A DNA stretch of 51,729 nucleotides from Methylomonas sp. GTDB lineage: Bacteria > Pseudomonadota > Gammaproteobacteria > Methylococcales > Methylomonadaceae. Positions 28,813 through 37,981 of the stretch are shown here, one piece after another (position 1 is the first letter of the stretch; each line of letters begins with the position of its first letter). The stretch is taken from NCBI GenBank assembly GCA_026988155.1, contig JALSLW010000051.1, positions 1-51,729 of the forward strand. Reading direction: 5' to 3'. The notes beneath the pieces are model-generated. The model saw only the letters and a program-made list of their open reading frames with translations. It was not told where the DNA came from and searched no databases. Position numbers and translations under genes: made by a program.

Positions 28813-29634
28813 ATGGAACGAATCAAAAAAGCCTTAGAAAAAGCTCAGCAGCAAAGGCACCAAACAGAGAAGTCGGAACCTTCATCACCTGATGAATACA
28901 CTACAGGGAAAGTGCGAAAAAATACTCAGCAGATTGAATATTCAAAAACTCGGAATATAGAGGTTTCAGAAGAACAGTTAAAAAATAATAGAGTCGTTGC
29001 TGGGCTAGATGATGATCCTAGATCAGATCTATATAAAATGCTGAGAACAAAAGTATTGCAAAAAATGCAGTCCAATAACTGGAATGTATTGGCTGTTACC
29101 AGTCCAAAAAGAGGCGCTGGGAAATCATTGACAGCAATAAACTTAGCCATCAGCATTGCCATGGATGCAAATTATTCAGTTTTATTAGTGGATCTTGATT
29201 TAAGGAAACCAAGCATACATGAGTATTTTGGAATGCCTGCAGAACCGGGGCTGAATGACTACTTAGCGGGCGAGAAAACTATTGCTGAACTGTTGGTGCA
29301 TCCTGGGCGAGAAAAAATGGTGATATTGCCAGCTGGTCGCCCAATCAAACGGTCTTCAGATCTTCTTTCTACGCCTAAAATGCTAGAATTGGCAGATGAA
29401 TTAAAACAGCGCTATCCAGATAGAATTATCGTAGTAGACTTGCCCCCTTTATTGCAAACAGATGACGCCATGATCTATATGCCTAATATAGATGCCTGTG
29501 TATTAGTTGTAGAAGAAGGTGGCAATAGTGAAGATGAAGTGAAAAAGAGCATTGAAATGATTGATAAAGATAAATATATAGGATGTATTCTAAACAAATC
29601 GGCTGAAGTTAATTCAGCAAGTGAAATGTATTAA
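28813..29634 (+). CDS. Exopolysaccharide tyrosine-autokinase-like ATPase (CpsD/XrtA-associated type)
   Basis: The 273-residue cytoplasmic protein starts with MERIKKALEKA, the N-terminal mark of exosortase-associated tyrosine autokinases, and has the BY-kinase ATP motifs: Walker A KRGAGKS (99-105), Walker A' LLVDLDLRKP (124-133) and Walker B IIVVDLPP (205-212). The C-terminal tyrosine cluster that is autophosphorylated in this family is missing; only a single terminal Tyr273 remains. It may therefore act as a ParA-like ATPase switch for the Wzz protein or be phosphorylated only weakly. It is 2 bp from the following ATPase gene. Confidence 0.85.
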   Translation: MERIKKALEKAQQQRHQTEKSEPSSPDEYTTGKVRKNTQQIEYSKTRNIEVSEEQLKNNRVVAGLDDDPRSDLYKMLRTKVLQKMQSNNWNVLAVTSPKRGAGKSLTAINLAISIAMDANYSVLLVDLDLRKPSIHEYFGMPAEPGLNDYLAGEKTIAELLVHPGREKMVILPAGRPIKRSSDLLSTPKMLELADELKQRYPDRIIVVDLPPLLQTDDAMIYMPNIDACVLVVEEGGNSEDEVKKSIEMIDKDKYIGCILNKSAEVNSASEMY

Positions 29635-29636
29635 AA

Positions 29637-30569
29637 ATGTATAAAGCATTTTATGGCTTTAAGGAAAAGCCTTTTACACTCTCACCAGATCCAAGCTTTC
29701 TTTATTTGAGCAAGCAGCACGAAACAGCATTGACAATGCTCAAATATGGATTGCAGAGCGAAGCGGGTATATCAGTAATAACAGGTGAAGTAGGTTCAGG
29801 TAAGACCACGCTAATTAGAGCGATACTGCAGGGACTGGATGATAATGTTGATGTAGGACTGATCTCAAACGCTCATAATGCCTTTGGAGATTTAATGCAA
29901 TGGGTATTAATGGCATTTAATATTTCAACAGAAGCCCAGGATAAAGCAGGGCGCTATCAGGTTTTAACGGATTTCTTAATCGGTAATTATGCAAAAAATA
30001 GGAAAACTATTTTAATAATAGATGAAGCTCAAAACATGGATGTAGATACATTAGAAGAGCTTCGACTGATTTCGAATATTAACGCTGATAAACATCTGGT
30101 TATACAGTTAGTATTAGTGGGGCAGCCCGAGTTGCTGGCTTTAATGCAGCGTCACGATCTTAGGCAGTTAGCTCAACGGGTATCTGTTGACTATAAACTC
30201 AAAGCATTAGGGTATATGGAAACAGTCGCCTATATTAAACACCGACTTGTTACAGCTGGTGGGGAAGAAAATATTTTTGACAAGTATGCAATTGCAGCTG
30301 TTTTTTATCACAGTGGCGGTATACCGCGATTAATAAACATGTTGTGTGACTTTGCCCTGGTATATGGGTTTTCAGAAGGGGTAAAACAAATTAATTTAGA
30401 TATCACGCTGGATGTTGTTAGAGGGAAACAGTATGGTGGGATTTTTCCTTTGGTTCGCAGAGAGAATAGAGAGCAAACTAAAGTTAAGGAGTTGATTAAG
30501 CAGAAGACTGATATTGATATCCAGTTAGTTATGGATAATGAGATAGATGAAGATTTGACTGAATTGTAA
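29637..30569 (+). CDS. ExeA-like secretion ATPase of exosortase (PEP-CTERM) loci
   Basis: The 310-residue AAA ATPase has Walker A GEVGSGKT (50-57) and Walker B ILIIDEAQ (125-132), and starts with the MYxxFYGFxExPFxLxPDP signature of the ExeA/GspA and PEP-CTERM-locus ATPases (TIGR03015 type). ExeA helps assemble the secretin across peptidoglycan; the role in polysaccharide loci is not known but probably relates to assembling the export channel. It is the last gene of block A. After it, about 700 bp lack genes. Confidence 0.87.
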   Translation: MYKAFYGFKEKPFTLSPDPSFLYLSKQHETALTMLKYGLQSEAGISVITGEVGSGKTTLIRAILQGLDDNVDVGLISNAHNAFGDLMQWVLMAFNISTEAQDKAGRYQVLTDFLIGNYAKNRKTILIIDEAQNMDVDTLEELRLISNINADKHLVIQLVLVGQPELLALMQRHDLRQLAQRVSVDYKLKALGYMETVAYIKHRLVTAGGEENIFDKYAIAAVFYHSGGIPRLINMLCDFALVYGFSEGVKQINLDITLDVVRGKQYGGIFPLVRRENREQTKVKELIKQKTDIDIQLVMDNEIDEDLTEL

Positions 30570-31268
30570 AAATAGATGGTATGGTCATGAGTATCTAATC
30601 TATAAAAGTTTGAGTGGTTTTTTATTTTTGTGTAACCAAACCTCTCAGTGTAATTTATAATCATACTTAATCGACTAAAAATTTAAATTAATGATCCTCT
30701 CAATTTTTATTTTATTTTTATCTTATTTCTAAAGGTATTAAAGGTAAAAACATAAGATAATTGATGAAATAAAAAATATATTATTGATTGTATGTTTAAA
30801 AAACTAATGAACAGTTCCTTGATTTTTTAAACAGCTATATTGATTACAAATAATATAGAACTTTATTACAGATTGGTGCAACTTTAAAACTGTATTTTCT
30901 ACTGATTTAATGCGAAAATCGGATCATTTTTTCTGAGTAGTTTCTATTCAAGGGTGCATGAAACCCATCAAATCTAAATGCATAAGTGTTATTATTTTCG
31001 AGTTCTTACTAGAATAAAGTTATTTTTTACATAAAGGCTATTAACAATTTAAGTGGTTATCCTTTATTGTTATGGCTGCAGGGTTGCTGTTACCAAGCAG
31101 CGTCATAAAGCTGTAAAGTAATGAATGTAGGATGAAAAGGGTAAACCATGTAGAGGCCTTTTCTGGTGGAGTAACTCTTCGAATTAAATTAATATTTTTT
31201 TAGATAAAATTAAACTGAAAAGTAAAAGATAAAATCTAACTGACTTGTAAAAAAATGGAGGTTAAACA
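30570..31268. other. Gene-free AT-rich junction between exopolysaccharide blocks A and B
   Basis: This stretch has stop codons in all frames and no recognisable RNA gene. It is very AT-rich, with the sigma-54-like promoter at 31073 as the only clear signal. It separates the conserved export head from the sugar-specific block and may be a recombination joint. Confidence 0.6.
31073..31088 (+). promoter_or_regulatory. Candidate sigma-54 promoter of exopolysaccharide block B
   Basis: TGGCTGCAGGGTTGCT matches TGGC-N7-TTGC-W, with GG and GC 10 bases apart as sigma-54 requires. The start would be near 31099, giving a leader of about 170 nt before the TTG start at 31269. The arrangement repeats that in front of block A. 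Confidence 0.5.
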
Positions 31269-32546
31269 TTGAGTAATTTGAAAAATGCAAAAATAGCGAT
31301 AATTGGTCTTGGTTATGTAGGATTACCGTTAGCAGTTGAATTTGGTAAGATTTATAGCACAGTAGGTTTTGATATAAATGAAGCCAGAATTAATGAATTG
31401 AAAAAAGGTTTTGATAGAACTAATGAGGTCGAGACAGAGTTATTAGCTGAGGCTAATAAATTAAAGTTTACCTCGAATATTGAGGAGCTTAAGTCGAGCA
31501 ATATTTACATAGTCACAGTACCAACTCCAATAGACAAAAGTAAAACACCTGATCTATCACCTTTAAAATCGGCGAGCAAGATGCTATCTGAGGTGGTTAG
31601 TAAAGATGATATTGTAATATATGAATCTACTGTATACCCAGGAGCAACAGAAGAGGTTTGCTTACCAATAATCGAAGCAGGCTCAGGGCTTATTTTTAAT
31701 GAAGACTTCTTCGCAGGGTACAGTCCTGAGAGAATAAACCCTGGCGACAAAGTGCACAGGGTTATTAATATTACTAAAGTTACTTCAGGTTCCACCCCCG
31801 AAGTTGCAGATAAAGTTGATGAATTATATGCCAGTATCATTGAAGCTGGCACTTATAAAGCATCATCAATAAGAGTGGCCGAAGCGGCAAAAGTGATAGA
31901 GAATACTCAGCGTGACGTTAATATTGGCCTGATAAATGAGCTTTCCCTTATCTTTAATCGGTTAGGGATTGATACAGAAGAGGTACTTAAAGCAGCAGGT
32001 ACTAAATGGAACTTTTTACCTTTCAGGCCAGGCCTGGTTGGAGGGCATTGTATAGGGGTTGATCCATATTATTTGACATACAAAGCTCAAGAGATAGGCT
32101 ATAACCCTGAAATGATTTTAGCTGGCAGAAGAATCAATGATGGTATGGGGGAGTATGTTGTTTCTCAGGTTATTAAATTAATGTTAGAAAAACGCATTCA
32201 TATTAATGGTTCAAAAATTTTAATGATGGGGTTGACATTTAAAGAAAATTGTCCAGACCTAAGAAATACACGAGTCACCGATATGTTGGAAGAATTTAGC
32301 AAATACGGAGCAACAGTTGATGTACATGATCCATGGGTTGATCCACAAGAAGCCAAAGATGAGTACAATATAACACTGATCAGTCAACCAAAAAAGGACG
32401 ATTATGATGCTATCATATTAGCTGTAGCACATAATCAGTTTACTGCAATGGGTACAGAGCAAATTCGTACTTTAGGTAAACAGCAACACGTGCTTTTTGA
32501 TATTAAATATATATTGTCAGCCAATGACGTAGATGGAAGATTGTAA
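31269..32546 (+). CDS. UDP-N-acetylhexosamine 6-dehydrogenase (TviB/WbpO-like)
   Basis: The 425-residue NAD-dependent nucleotide-sugar dehydrogenase has an N-terminal Rossmann loop [12 protein letters not shown] (11-22) and the catalytic cysteine in [12 protein letters not shown] (Cys261). Its sequence style is that of TviB/WbpO, which oxidise UDP-GlcNAc or UDP-GalNAc to the uronic acid, rather than of UDP-glucose dehydrogenases. The start is TTG, supported by GGAGG 7 nt upstream. Together with the epimerase that follows it should produce UDP-GalNAcA. Confidence 0.87.
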   Translation: MSNLKNAKIAIIGLGYVGLPLAVEFGKIYSTVGFDINEARINELKKGFDRTNEVETELLAEANKLKFTSNIEELKSSNIYIVTVPTPIDKSKTPDLSPLKSASKMLSEVVSKDDIVIYESTVYPGATEEVCLPIIEAGSGLIFNEDFFAGYSPERINPGDKVHRVINITKVTSGSTPEVADKVDELYASIIEAGTYKASSIRVAEAAKVIENTQRDVNIGLINELSLIFNRLGIDTEEVLKAAGTKWNFLPFRPGLVGGHCIGVDPYYLTYKAQEIGYNPEMILAGRRINDGMGEYVVSQVIKLMLEKRIHINGSKILMMGLTFKENCPDLRNTRVTDMLEEFSKYGATVDVHDPWVDPQEAKDEYNITLISQPKKDDYDAIILAVAHNQFTAMGTEQIRTLGKQQHVLFDIKYILSANDVDGRL

Positions 32547-32548
32547 AA

Positions 32549-33580
32549 ATGACACAGTATAAAAAAATATTAGGCCAATTAAATGTACATCCTGAAAAAT
32601 GGTTGGTGACTGGTGTTGCGGGTTTTATAGGGTCTAACCTTTTAGAAACCTTATTAAAAAACAACCAGGAAGTCATTGGATTAGATAATTTTTCCACTGG
32701 GCATCAGCACAATCTTGATCAAGTTAAGGCAATTGTTGGTGAAGAGAAATGGAAGAGCTTTAACTTTATAAAAGGTGATATACGAAATATAGATGACTGT
32801 AAAAAAGCCTGTGAGTCAGTTGCCTATGTGCTTCATCAGGCAGCGTTAGGCTCAGTGCCAAGATCTATTAATGATCCGATAACAACCAATGAAAGTAATA
32901 TCACTGGCTACTTAAATATGCTAGTTGCTGCCCGTGATGCAAAAGTTAAACGATTTGTTTATGCCGCGTCAAGTTCAACTTATGGTGACCATCCTGATTT
33001 ACCAAAAGTAGAAGACAAAATTGGTAATCCACTATCCCCCTATGCAGTAACTAAATATGTTAATGAGTTATATGCACAAGTGTTTGCCAGAGCTTATGGA
33101 TTTAATACAATTGGTCTTAGATACTTTAATGTCTTTGGACAAAGACAAGATCCCAATGGTGCATATGCTGCCGTAATACCTAAATGGGTTAGTGCAATGA
33201 TAAATAATGAAAGTATTTATATCAACGGTGATGGTGAGACAAGTAGAGACTTTTGCTATATCGATAATGCAGTTCAGGCTAATATACTGGCCGCAATAGT
33301 AGAAAGTGAAGATGTGGCTAATAATGTCTATAACGTAGCTGTAGGGGATAGGACATCGTTAAACGAACTTTACAATAACATTCATGCAGGGTTATTACCT
33401 AAACTTTCATATCTTGAGGAGGCAAAACCAATTTATCGTGACTTTAGAGAAGGTGATGTGCGACATTCACTAGCTGATATATCTAAAGCTAGAAATTTGT
33501 TAGGTTATGAACCAAGTCACCGAGTAGGTGAAGGAATTAATGTGGCATTGGATTGGTATGTAAATAATATAAGCCAATGA
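32549..33580 (+). CDS. UDP-N-acetylglucosamine 4-epimerase (WbpP/TviC-like)
   Basis: A 343-residue extended SDR with [12 protein letters not shown] near the N-terminus (TGxxGxxG at 21-28), the S-S-S catalytic segment ([10 protein letters not shown]) and the Y165-x3-K169 pair (YAVTK). The unusually long N-terminus before the Rossmann fold, HPEKWLVTG, is typical of WbpP, TviC and WbgU, which epimerise N-acetylated UDP-hexosamines. It lies 2 bp behind the dehydrogenase. Depending on order, the pair makes UDP-GalNAcA through UDP-GalNAc or UDP-GlcNAcA. Confidence 0.88.
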   Translation: MTQYKKILGQLNVHPEKWLVTGVAGFIGSNLLETLLKNNQEVIGLDNFSTGHQHNLDQVKAIVGEEKWKSFNFIKGDIRNIDDCKKACESVAYVLHQAALGSVPRSINDPITTNESNITGYLNMLVAARDAKVKRFVYAASSSTYGDHPDLPKVEDKIGNPLSPYAVTKYVNELYAQVFARAYGFNTIGLRYFNVFGQRQDPNGAYAAVIPKWVSAMINNESIYINGDGETSRDFCYIDNAVQANILAAIVESEDVANNVYNVAVGDRTSLNELYNNIHAGLLPKLSYLEEAKPIYRDFREGDVRHSLADISKARNLLGYEPSHRVGEGINVALDWYVNNISQ

Positions 33581-33593
33581 TTTGGAAACCCTT

Positions 33594-34511
33594 ATGCAAC
33601 GAAGATTCTTCTTAAAAAGTACTAGTGCTGTTTTAATGAGTGCTATTTCTCCTGGAATTTATCCTAATTTTGCTATAAAAAGCACAATTGAATGGTCCCA
33701 TGGTATGAAACCGCTATATTGTTTAGCTTATATAGACCCAGAATATAAATTGCATAAAGGGCAGGAATCCAGCATAGCAAAATATCCTATTACAGTTATT
33801 CCGCAAGAATCTAGTTCTAAGTATTATCGTTTTCGTAAGAAATTAGCTGGACTCAATTCTCAGCAAAAGGTATTAGCATATCAAATGACACTTGATGAAA
33901 ATGGTTTGAGAGGGCCAGGTCATGAATTGTTAAGAAAAGTAAATAATAGCTGGTTAACCTTGCCTGGAGGAATTATTCCAACAATAGACATACCGTCAGG
34001 AAAAGTTATGAAACGCAGAATATATGACCCTAGAGATGAAGAATTTAGGCAACGATTTGTAGAAGCTTGCAAATTACTCGTCAATAAGTATGAGTTTGAT
34101 GGCATTTTTCTCGATAACTGTACGATTTATGGTCGATTCGCTAATGTTCCTTACTTAGGGAGTTCTTTGAAACAGGGGTTGCAACAATTGATTCAAGATG
34201 TTCGCAGTGCTTTGCCAGATACAATTCTGTTAGGCAATAGTAGATATAATTGGAAAGGGCTTAATGGAGAAATGAATGAAGGTCGTCCCAAGGAACTATC
34301 AAAAGAAGTCGCCTTCTTTTCTGGTCATGTTAAACCACATATTAATATGTACCAGTATTACATGAAAAAAAGCAATGATGTGCTAGTTGCGGAGCAGAAT
34401 TTTAGATTAGCAATAGCAAACCAATGTTTTTTTGGAGTTGCAGTAAATGCACAGACAATAAAGTGGTTTGATTTTTTTGATAAGGTGCTATCCGAGTATG
34501 AAATAGTTTGA
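33594..34511 (+). CDS. Exported TIM-barrel glycoside-hydrolase-like protein
   Basis: The ATG at 33594 gives 305 residues; the open frame begins one TTG earlier (33582). The N-terminus MQRRFFLKSTSAVLM has the RRxFLK pattern of a Tat signal, so it is probably exported folded. The body resembles putative TIM-barrel glycosidases (GHL15 / GH114-like): a strand ending EFDGIFLDN (about 167-175, with two candidate acid residues), preceded by RIYDPRDEEFRQRF and followed by DTILLGNS. The substrate is likely the polymer made by this locus. Similar proteins occur near polysaccharide genes. Class is moderately sure; activity is inference. Confidence 0.6.
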   Translation: MQRRFFLKSTSAVLMSAISPGIYPNFAIKSTIEWSHGMKPLYCLAYIDPEYKLHKGQESSIAKYPITVIPQESSSKYYRFRKKLAGLNSQQKVLAYQMTLDENGLRGPGHELLRKVNNSWLTLPGGIIPTIDIPSGKVMKRRIYDPRDEEFRQRFVEACKLLVNKYEFDGIFLDNCTIYGRFANVPYLGSSLKQGLQQLIQDVRSALPDTILLGNSRYNWKGLNGEMNEGRPKELSKEVAFFSGHVKPHINMYQYYMKKSNDVLVAEQNFRLAIANQCFFGVAVNAQTIKWFDFFDKVLSEYEIV

Positions 34512-34520
34512 TTAAAGCAA

Positions 34521-35993
34521 ATGGATAATTCAATAATTTATATCCGCAAGAGCAATTTTTCAACAGCTTTGCTATTGATGGTTTCTATCGTCCTCAGTGC
34601 TTATTCTGGAATAGAAATTGTAAATAGGCCTAGTGGTCATGCTGGTTGGTATTTGTCAATTGTTTTTTGCAGTATCGTTTGGATAACCCTATATTTGTTT
34701 TCTGCGTGGCGTACCTTTAAACATATTTATCTTTTTTCAACGGCTTATTTAACCGCATTGATATTATTTCATTTAAGTTTGTTTTATCAGTTTGCATTAG
34801 GTGATATAAAGCTACCCAGTTCATGGGAGCATGGATCTTTTAGCCCGTGGTTAGAAAATTCTGGGTGGCATATATTATTGGCCTTATCTTCTTTTGGTAT
34901 TGGTTTTTCCTGCGCAGCATTAACTGGAAAGAAGTATTTAAAAAATATTGATCCGCAATTAATTATGCGAGCGAAAGCGGCAGGCCATTGGAGTGCAATT
35001 GGTTTGCTAATTGCGTCAAGTATTTTTTTTTCAATGGCTTTGTATTCCTATGGAAATTTATTAAATTATGCTCGGGATGAAATATTTTCATCTAATCTCG
35101 ATTCTAGAGGTTTTGGCGTGTTTATGATGATTTTCCCTGGAAGTATATTGCTTTATTTTTTTTCTGAGACAACTAAAAAACAATTTCTAATAGGCTTAGG
35201 TTTAGCTTTTTTTGCGTTTTTGATGTTTATGTTTGCTGGCTATCGGTCTGCTGCATTATTTCCTTCTTTGGTGGGCGTAGCTCTGTGGGTAAAGTCTGGC
35301 CGAAAGTTGCCTTTGCCTGTCGTTATAAGTGGAGTTGTTTTAGTCTTGACATTAATAGCGGCTTCAGGTTACCTTCGAAGTATGGGTAAATATTCAGAAA
35401 TTAATATGAATAAAGTATCCAAAGCTATGGGTGAAGCAAGTATACAAAGCAGTATTTCTGAAATGGGTTCTTCAGTTAAAGCGCTCGCAAATGTTATTAG
35501 GTTGGTGCCTAAAATTGATGGGTATCGATATGGCAGTAGTTATTTTTATTCAGTCGTGGATTCTTTTCCAAATATGGGGGGAGATATCAATATTGAAAGA
35601 TCTCGTAAGTATGCAATGAAACAAAAAGGAAAGGACCCTGATGTGATAAAAAATATGCGCCCAGCTGATTGGTTAACCTATCGAATCGCTCCTTGGCATT
35701 TTAAGCACGGTTTTGGTGTTGGTTTTTCTGCAATTGCTGAACCTTTTCTGAATTTTGGTACCGCTGGAGTATTTTGTTTTTTTATTGCATTAGGTTTTGG
35801 GCTTTGTCGGTTAGATAGTGTTCCATTATTTTATAGTCCATATTTGTTTATATTTAGTACTAGCATGTTATGGCCCCTTATACGTACCGTCAGAAATGAT
35901 AGTAGCAATTTCTTTAAACCTTTCATGTTTACTATAATAATATTGTTGGTTTGGTGGACTTTTAGCAAAATAATTTTAAATAAAAAGATTTAA
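34521..35993 (+). CDS. wzy: O-antigen/exopolysaccharide polymerase Wzy
   Basis: The 490-residue protein has about 12 hydrophobic helices with a large polar loop (roughly 295-405) containing YRYGSSYFYSVVDSFPN, then GVGFSAIAEPFLNFGTAG, a pattern typical of the O-antigen polymerase family PF14296 (the AE-x-NFG motif). It would join lipid-linked repeat units in the periplasm. It is the primary polymerase candidate of the locus; its neighbours on both sides are exported hydrolase-like proteins. The 198-bp gap after it holds no gene. Confidence 0.82.
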   Translation: MDNSIIYIRKSNFSTALLLMVSIVLSAYSGIEIVNRPSGHAGWYLSIVFCSIVWITLYLFSAWRTFKHIYLFSTAYLTALILFHLSLFYQFALGDIKLPSSWEHGSFSPWLENSGWHILLALSSFGIGFSCAALTGKKYLKNIDPQLIMRAKAAGHWSAIGLLIASSIFFSMALYSYGNLLNYARDEIFSSNLDSRGFGVFMMIFPGSILLYFFSETTKKQFLIGLGLAFFAFLMFMFAGYRSAALFPSLVGVALWVKSGRKLPLPVVISGVVLVLTLIAASGYLRSMGKYSEINMNKVSKAMGEASIQSSISEMGSSVKALANVIRLVPKIDGYRYGSSYFYSVVDSFPNMGGDINIERSRKYAMKQKGKDPDVIKNMRPADWLTYRIAPWHFKHGFGVGFSAIAEPFLNFGTAGVFCFFIALGFGLCRLDSVPLFYSPYLFIFSTSMLWPLIRTVRNDSSNFFKPFMFTIIILLVWWTFSKIILNKKI

Positions 35994-36191
35994 ATGGTAA
36001 CTGTAAAAAATAATAATATAATTTATTTTCTCATTGCTATATCTTACTTTTTGTTGATATATATAATTATAATTAAAAACGCTGTGGATTCCAATATTGT
36101 TTGATAGCAGTACGCAATTTTAGAGTAGGCTAAGTATGCTTTAGACTCTGTTATTTAACCTATTTATGTAAAGCACAACAGCTATTTAGCT

Positions 36192-37976
36192 ATGAGTTAT
36201 ACATACTGTATAAAAAAGGCTATGTATAATAAAATTAATTTCATAAATAGTATTGTTTTAATGATTTTTTTGGGGTTGTCTAATGGATATTGTTCGGTTG
36301 ATGGTTCCGTTAAATTTTGTTCCATAAACCCAATAAATAACAAACAGATATTAGAGGATACAAAATGGGATAATTTGGAATGCAAAGATTCAATATCTGT
36401 TGATGTATCAATTGGTGAAATTGAACCTGCGTCAATTATTCTTAGGGCGGATGAAATAATTGATAACATAAGAATTAAGATAGAAGCTCCTCAAAACGAA
36501 AATGGTACTAAATTACCTTCTGATATGATAGATACTAGAATAGTAAAAGTTTGGTATCAAAATGAAGGGGCTTGGAAAACCCATGTTAAATTATCAGAAA
36601 AACGTGTTTTAACGCCAGAATTACTGTTAAAAAATGATAACCTTGTATTATTAGGTAAGAATACAAGGAATTTAATAAAGTTGAATTCTGATAATAAAAC
36701 TTATTTTCCTGATGACTTGATTTCTGGGAATCGGATAGTTAAAAACAGTGCGTTTGGGGTACAAGATTCTAATAAAATATTGCCGTTTAAATTAGAGAAA
36801 AATAAAAACAAACAATTATGGTTTACACTAAGAGCGCCTGAGGGCTCTCAGCCAGGGCTTTATAAAGCAAAGATAGAACTATTATCAAATAAGATAGTAG
36901 TAGCAAGTATGGTTATGAAGGTTAATATTTTACCTTTTAAACTAGATTCTTCCAAAATAAAATATACTTTATATTACCGAGGTCAATTATCATTGTTTGA
37001 TTCTGATCTTGAGGGATATATTTCATCTGACTTTAAAAGTGAAACCCAGCTGAAACATGAATTTTTAAATATGAAAGAACACGGTATATCTAATATAACT
37101 GTTTACCAATTATTGCATAATAAAAAATTTAGTGCCCTTGATGATTTTGCACAAAAGCAACTTAAAAAGTATTTATCAATACTTAAAAGTGTAGGGATGG
37201 AAGGAAAAGATTTATATTATTTGGGGCGGTTAATAGGGATACCTAATAATAAATATCTCACTATTTTGCTAAATGATATAGATGTATTGCTCAGTATTAA
37301 AAATGAATATGGTTTTGATAATTTATATTTGTATGGGGTTGATGAGGCTAAAAATAAAATACTTTCAAGCCAAAATGAAATTTGGAATATAGTAAAAAAT
37401 AAGGGTGTGAAGATTATAGCTGCAGGGGGCGATAATCACACAAACTTAACTAAGGGCTTAACGGATATCCTTGTTTATCAAGGTAAGAGACCACATAGAG
37501 AAATTGTCTTAGCTCATGAGAAAGGTAATAAAGTTTATAGGTATGCAAATCCACAGGTTGGAGTTGAAAACCCATATGTATATAGGAAAAATTATGGGTA
37601 TGATTTATGGAAAGATGGTTTTGATGGCGTAATGAATTATGCGTATCAGCATGCTATGGGATTTGCTTGGAATGACTCTGATCATAAAATATATAGGGAT
37701 CACCTTTTTACTTACCCAACAATAGATGGTGTAATTGACACTATTGCCTGGGAGGGGTTTAGAGAGGCAGTGGACGATATTAAATATTTAACTACGCTTG
37801 AAAACATATTATTTAATAGACCTAACGATAAGGTTGCTGAGGAGGCAAGGGAATATCTTTTTATTTTAAAAAACAATCCTATAAAGGATTCCCCTGAAAT
37901 AATTAGAAAGAAAATTGCAAGCTATATTACTACATTAGTACTCTGCAATTCTAATTGTAAAAAGTTAGGAAATTAA
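36192..37976 (+). CDS. Secreted glycoside-hydrolase-like protein (DUF4091-type)
   Basis: The 594-residue protein has a signal-like segment (about 11-35, if started at the internal ATG at 36222 it is the more usual shape). A beta-sandwich-like region follows (to about 250, with LYKAKIELLSN and MVMKVNILPF), then an alpha/beta barrel part, and near 520-538 the WEGFREAVDDIKYLTTLEN segment that marks DUF4091 / glycoside-hydrolase-like proteins. No catalytic residues could be assigned. Exported enzymes of this kind may trim, debranch or release the polymer. Base composition is among the lowest GC of the window. Confidence 0.6.
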   Translation: MSYTYCIKKAMYNKINFINSIVLMIFLGLSNGYCSVDGSVKFCSINPINNKQILEDTKWDNLECKDSISVDVSIGEIEPASIILRADEIIDNIRIKIEAPQNENGTKLPSDMIDTRIVKVWYQNEGAWKTHVKLSEKRVLTPELLLKNDNLVLLGKNTRNLIKLNSDNKTYFPDDLISGNRIVKNSAFGVQDSNKILPFKLEKNKNKQLWFTLRAPEGSQPGLYKAKIELLSNKIVVASMVMKVNILPFKLDSSKIKYTLYYRGQLSLFDSDLEGYISSDFKSETQLKHEFLNMKEHGISNITVYQLLHNKKFSALDDFAQKQLKKYLSILKSVGMEGKDLYYLGRLIGIPNNKYLTILLNDIDVLLSIKNEYGFDNLYLYGVDEAKNKILSSQNEIWNIVKNKGVKIIAAGGDNHTNLTKGLTDILVYQGKRPHREIVLAHEKGNKVYRYANPQVGVENPYVYRKNYGYDLWKDGFDGVMNYAYQHAMGFAWNDSDHKIYRDHLFTYPTIDGVIDTIAWEGFREAVDDIKYLTTLENILFNRPNDKVAEEAREYLFILKNNPIKDSPEIIRKKIASYITTLVLCNSNCKKLGN

Positions 37977-37981
37977 GTGAA

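Noticed and set aside
30958-31017. 19-codon frame starting MKPIKSKC in the block A/B gap
   Set aside because: No good ribosome-binding site, not related to anything recognised, and chance expectation in such a gap is high.
31089-31268. Possible c-di-GMP riboswitch in the leader of block B (GGGTAAACCAT resembles part of the GEMM motif)
   Set aside because: The second conserved half (ACGCAAAGCC-like) and the tetraloop-receptor parts are missing.
30570-31268. JUMPStart/ops element for RfaH before the sugar genes
   Set aside because: No GGCGGTAGC-like sequence was found in the leader.
35431-35619. 62-codon frame inside wzy in another frame
   Set aside because: Overlap with the well-supported Wzy frame and no ribosome site.
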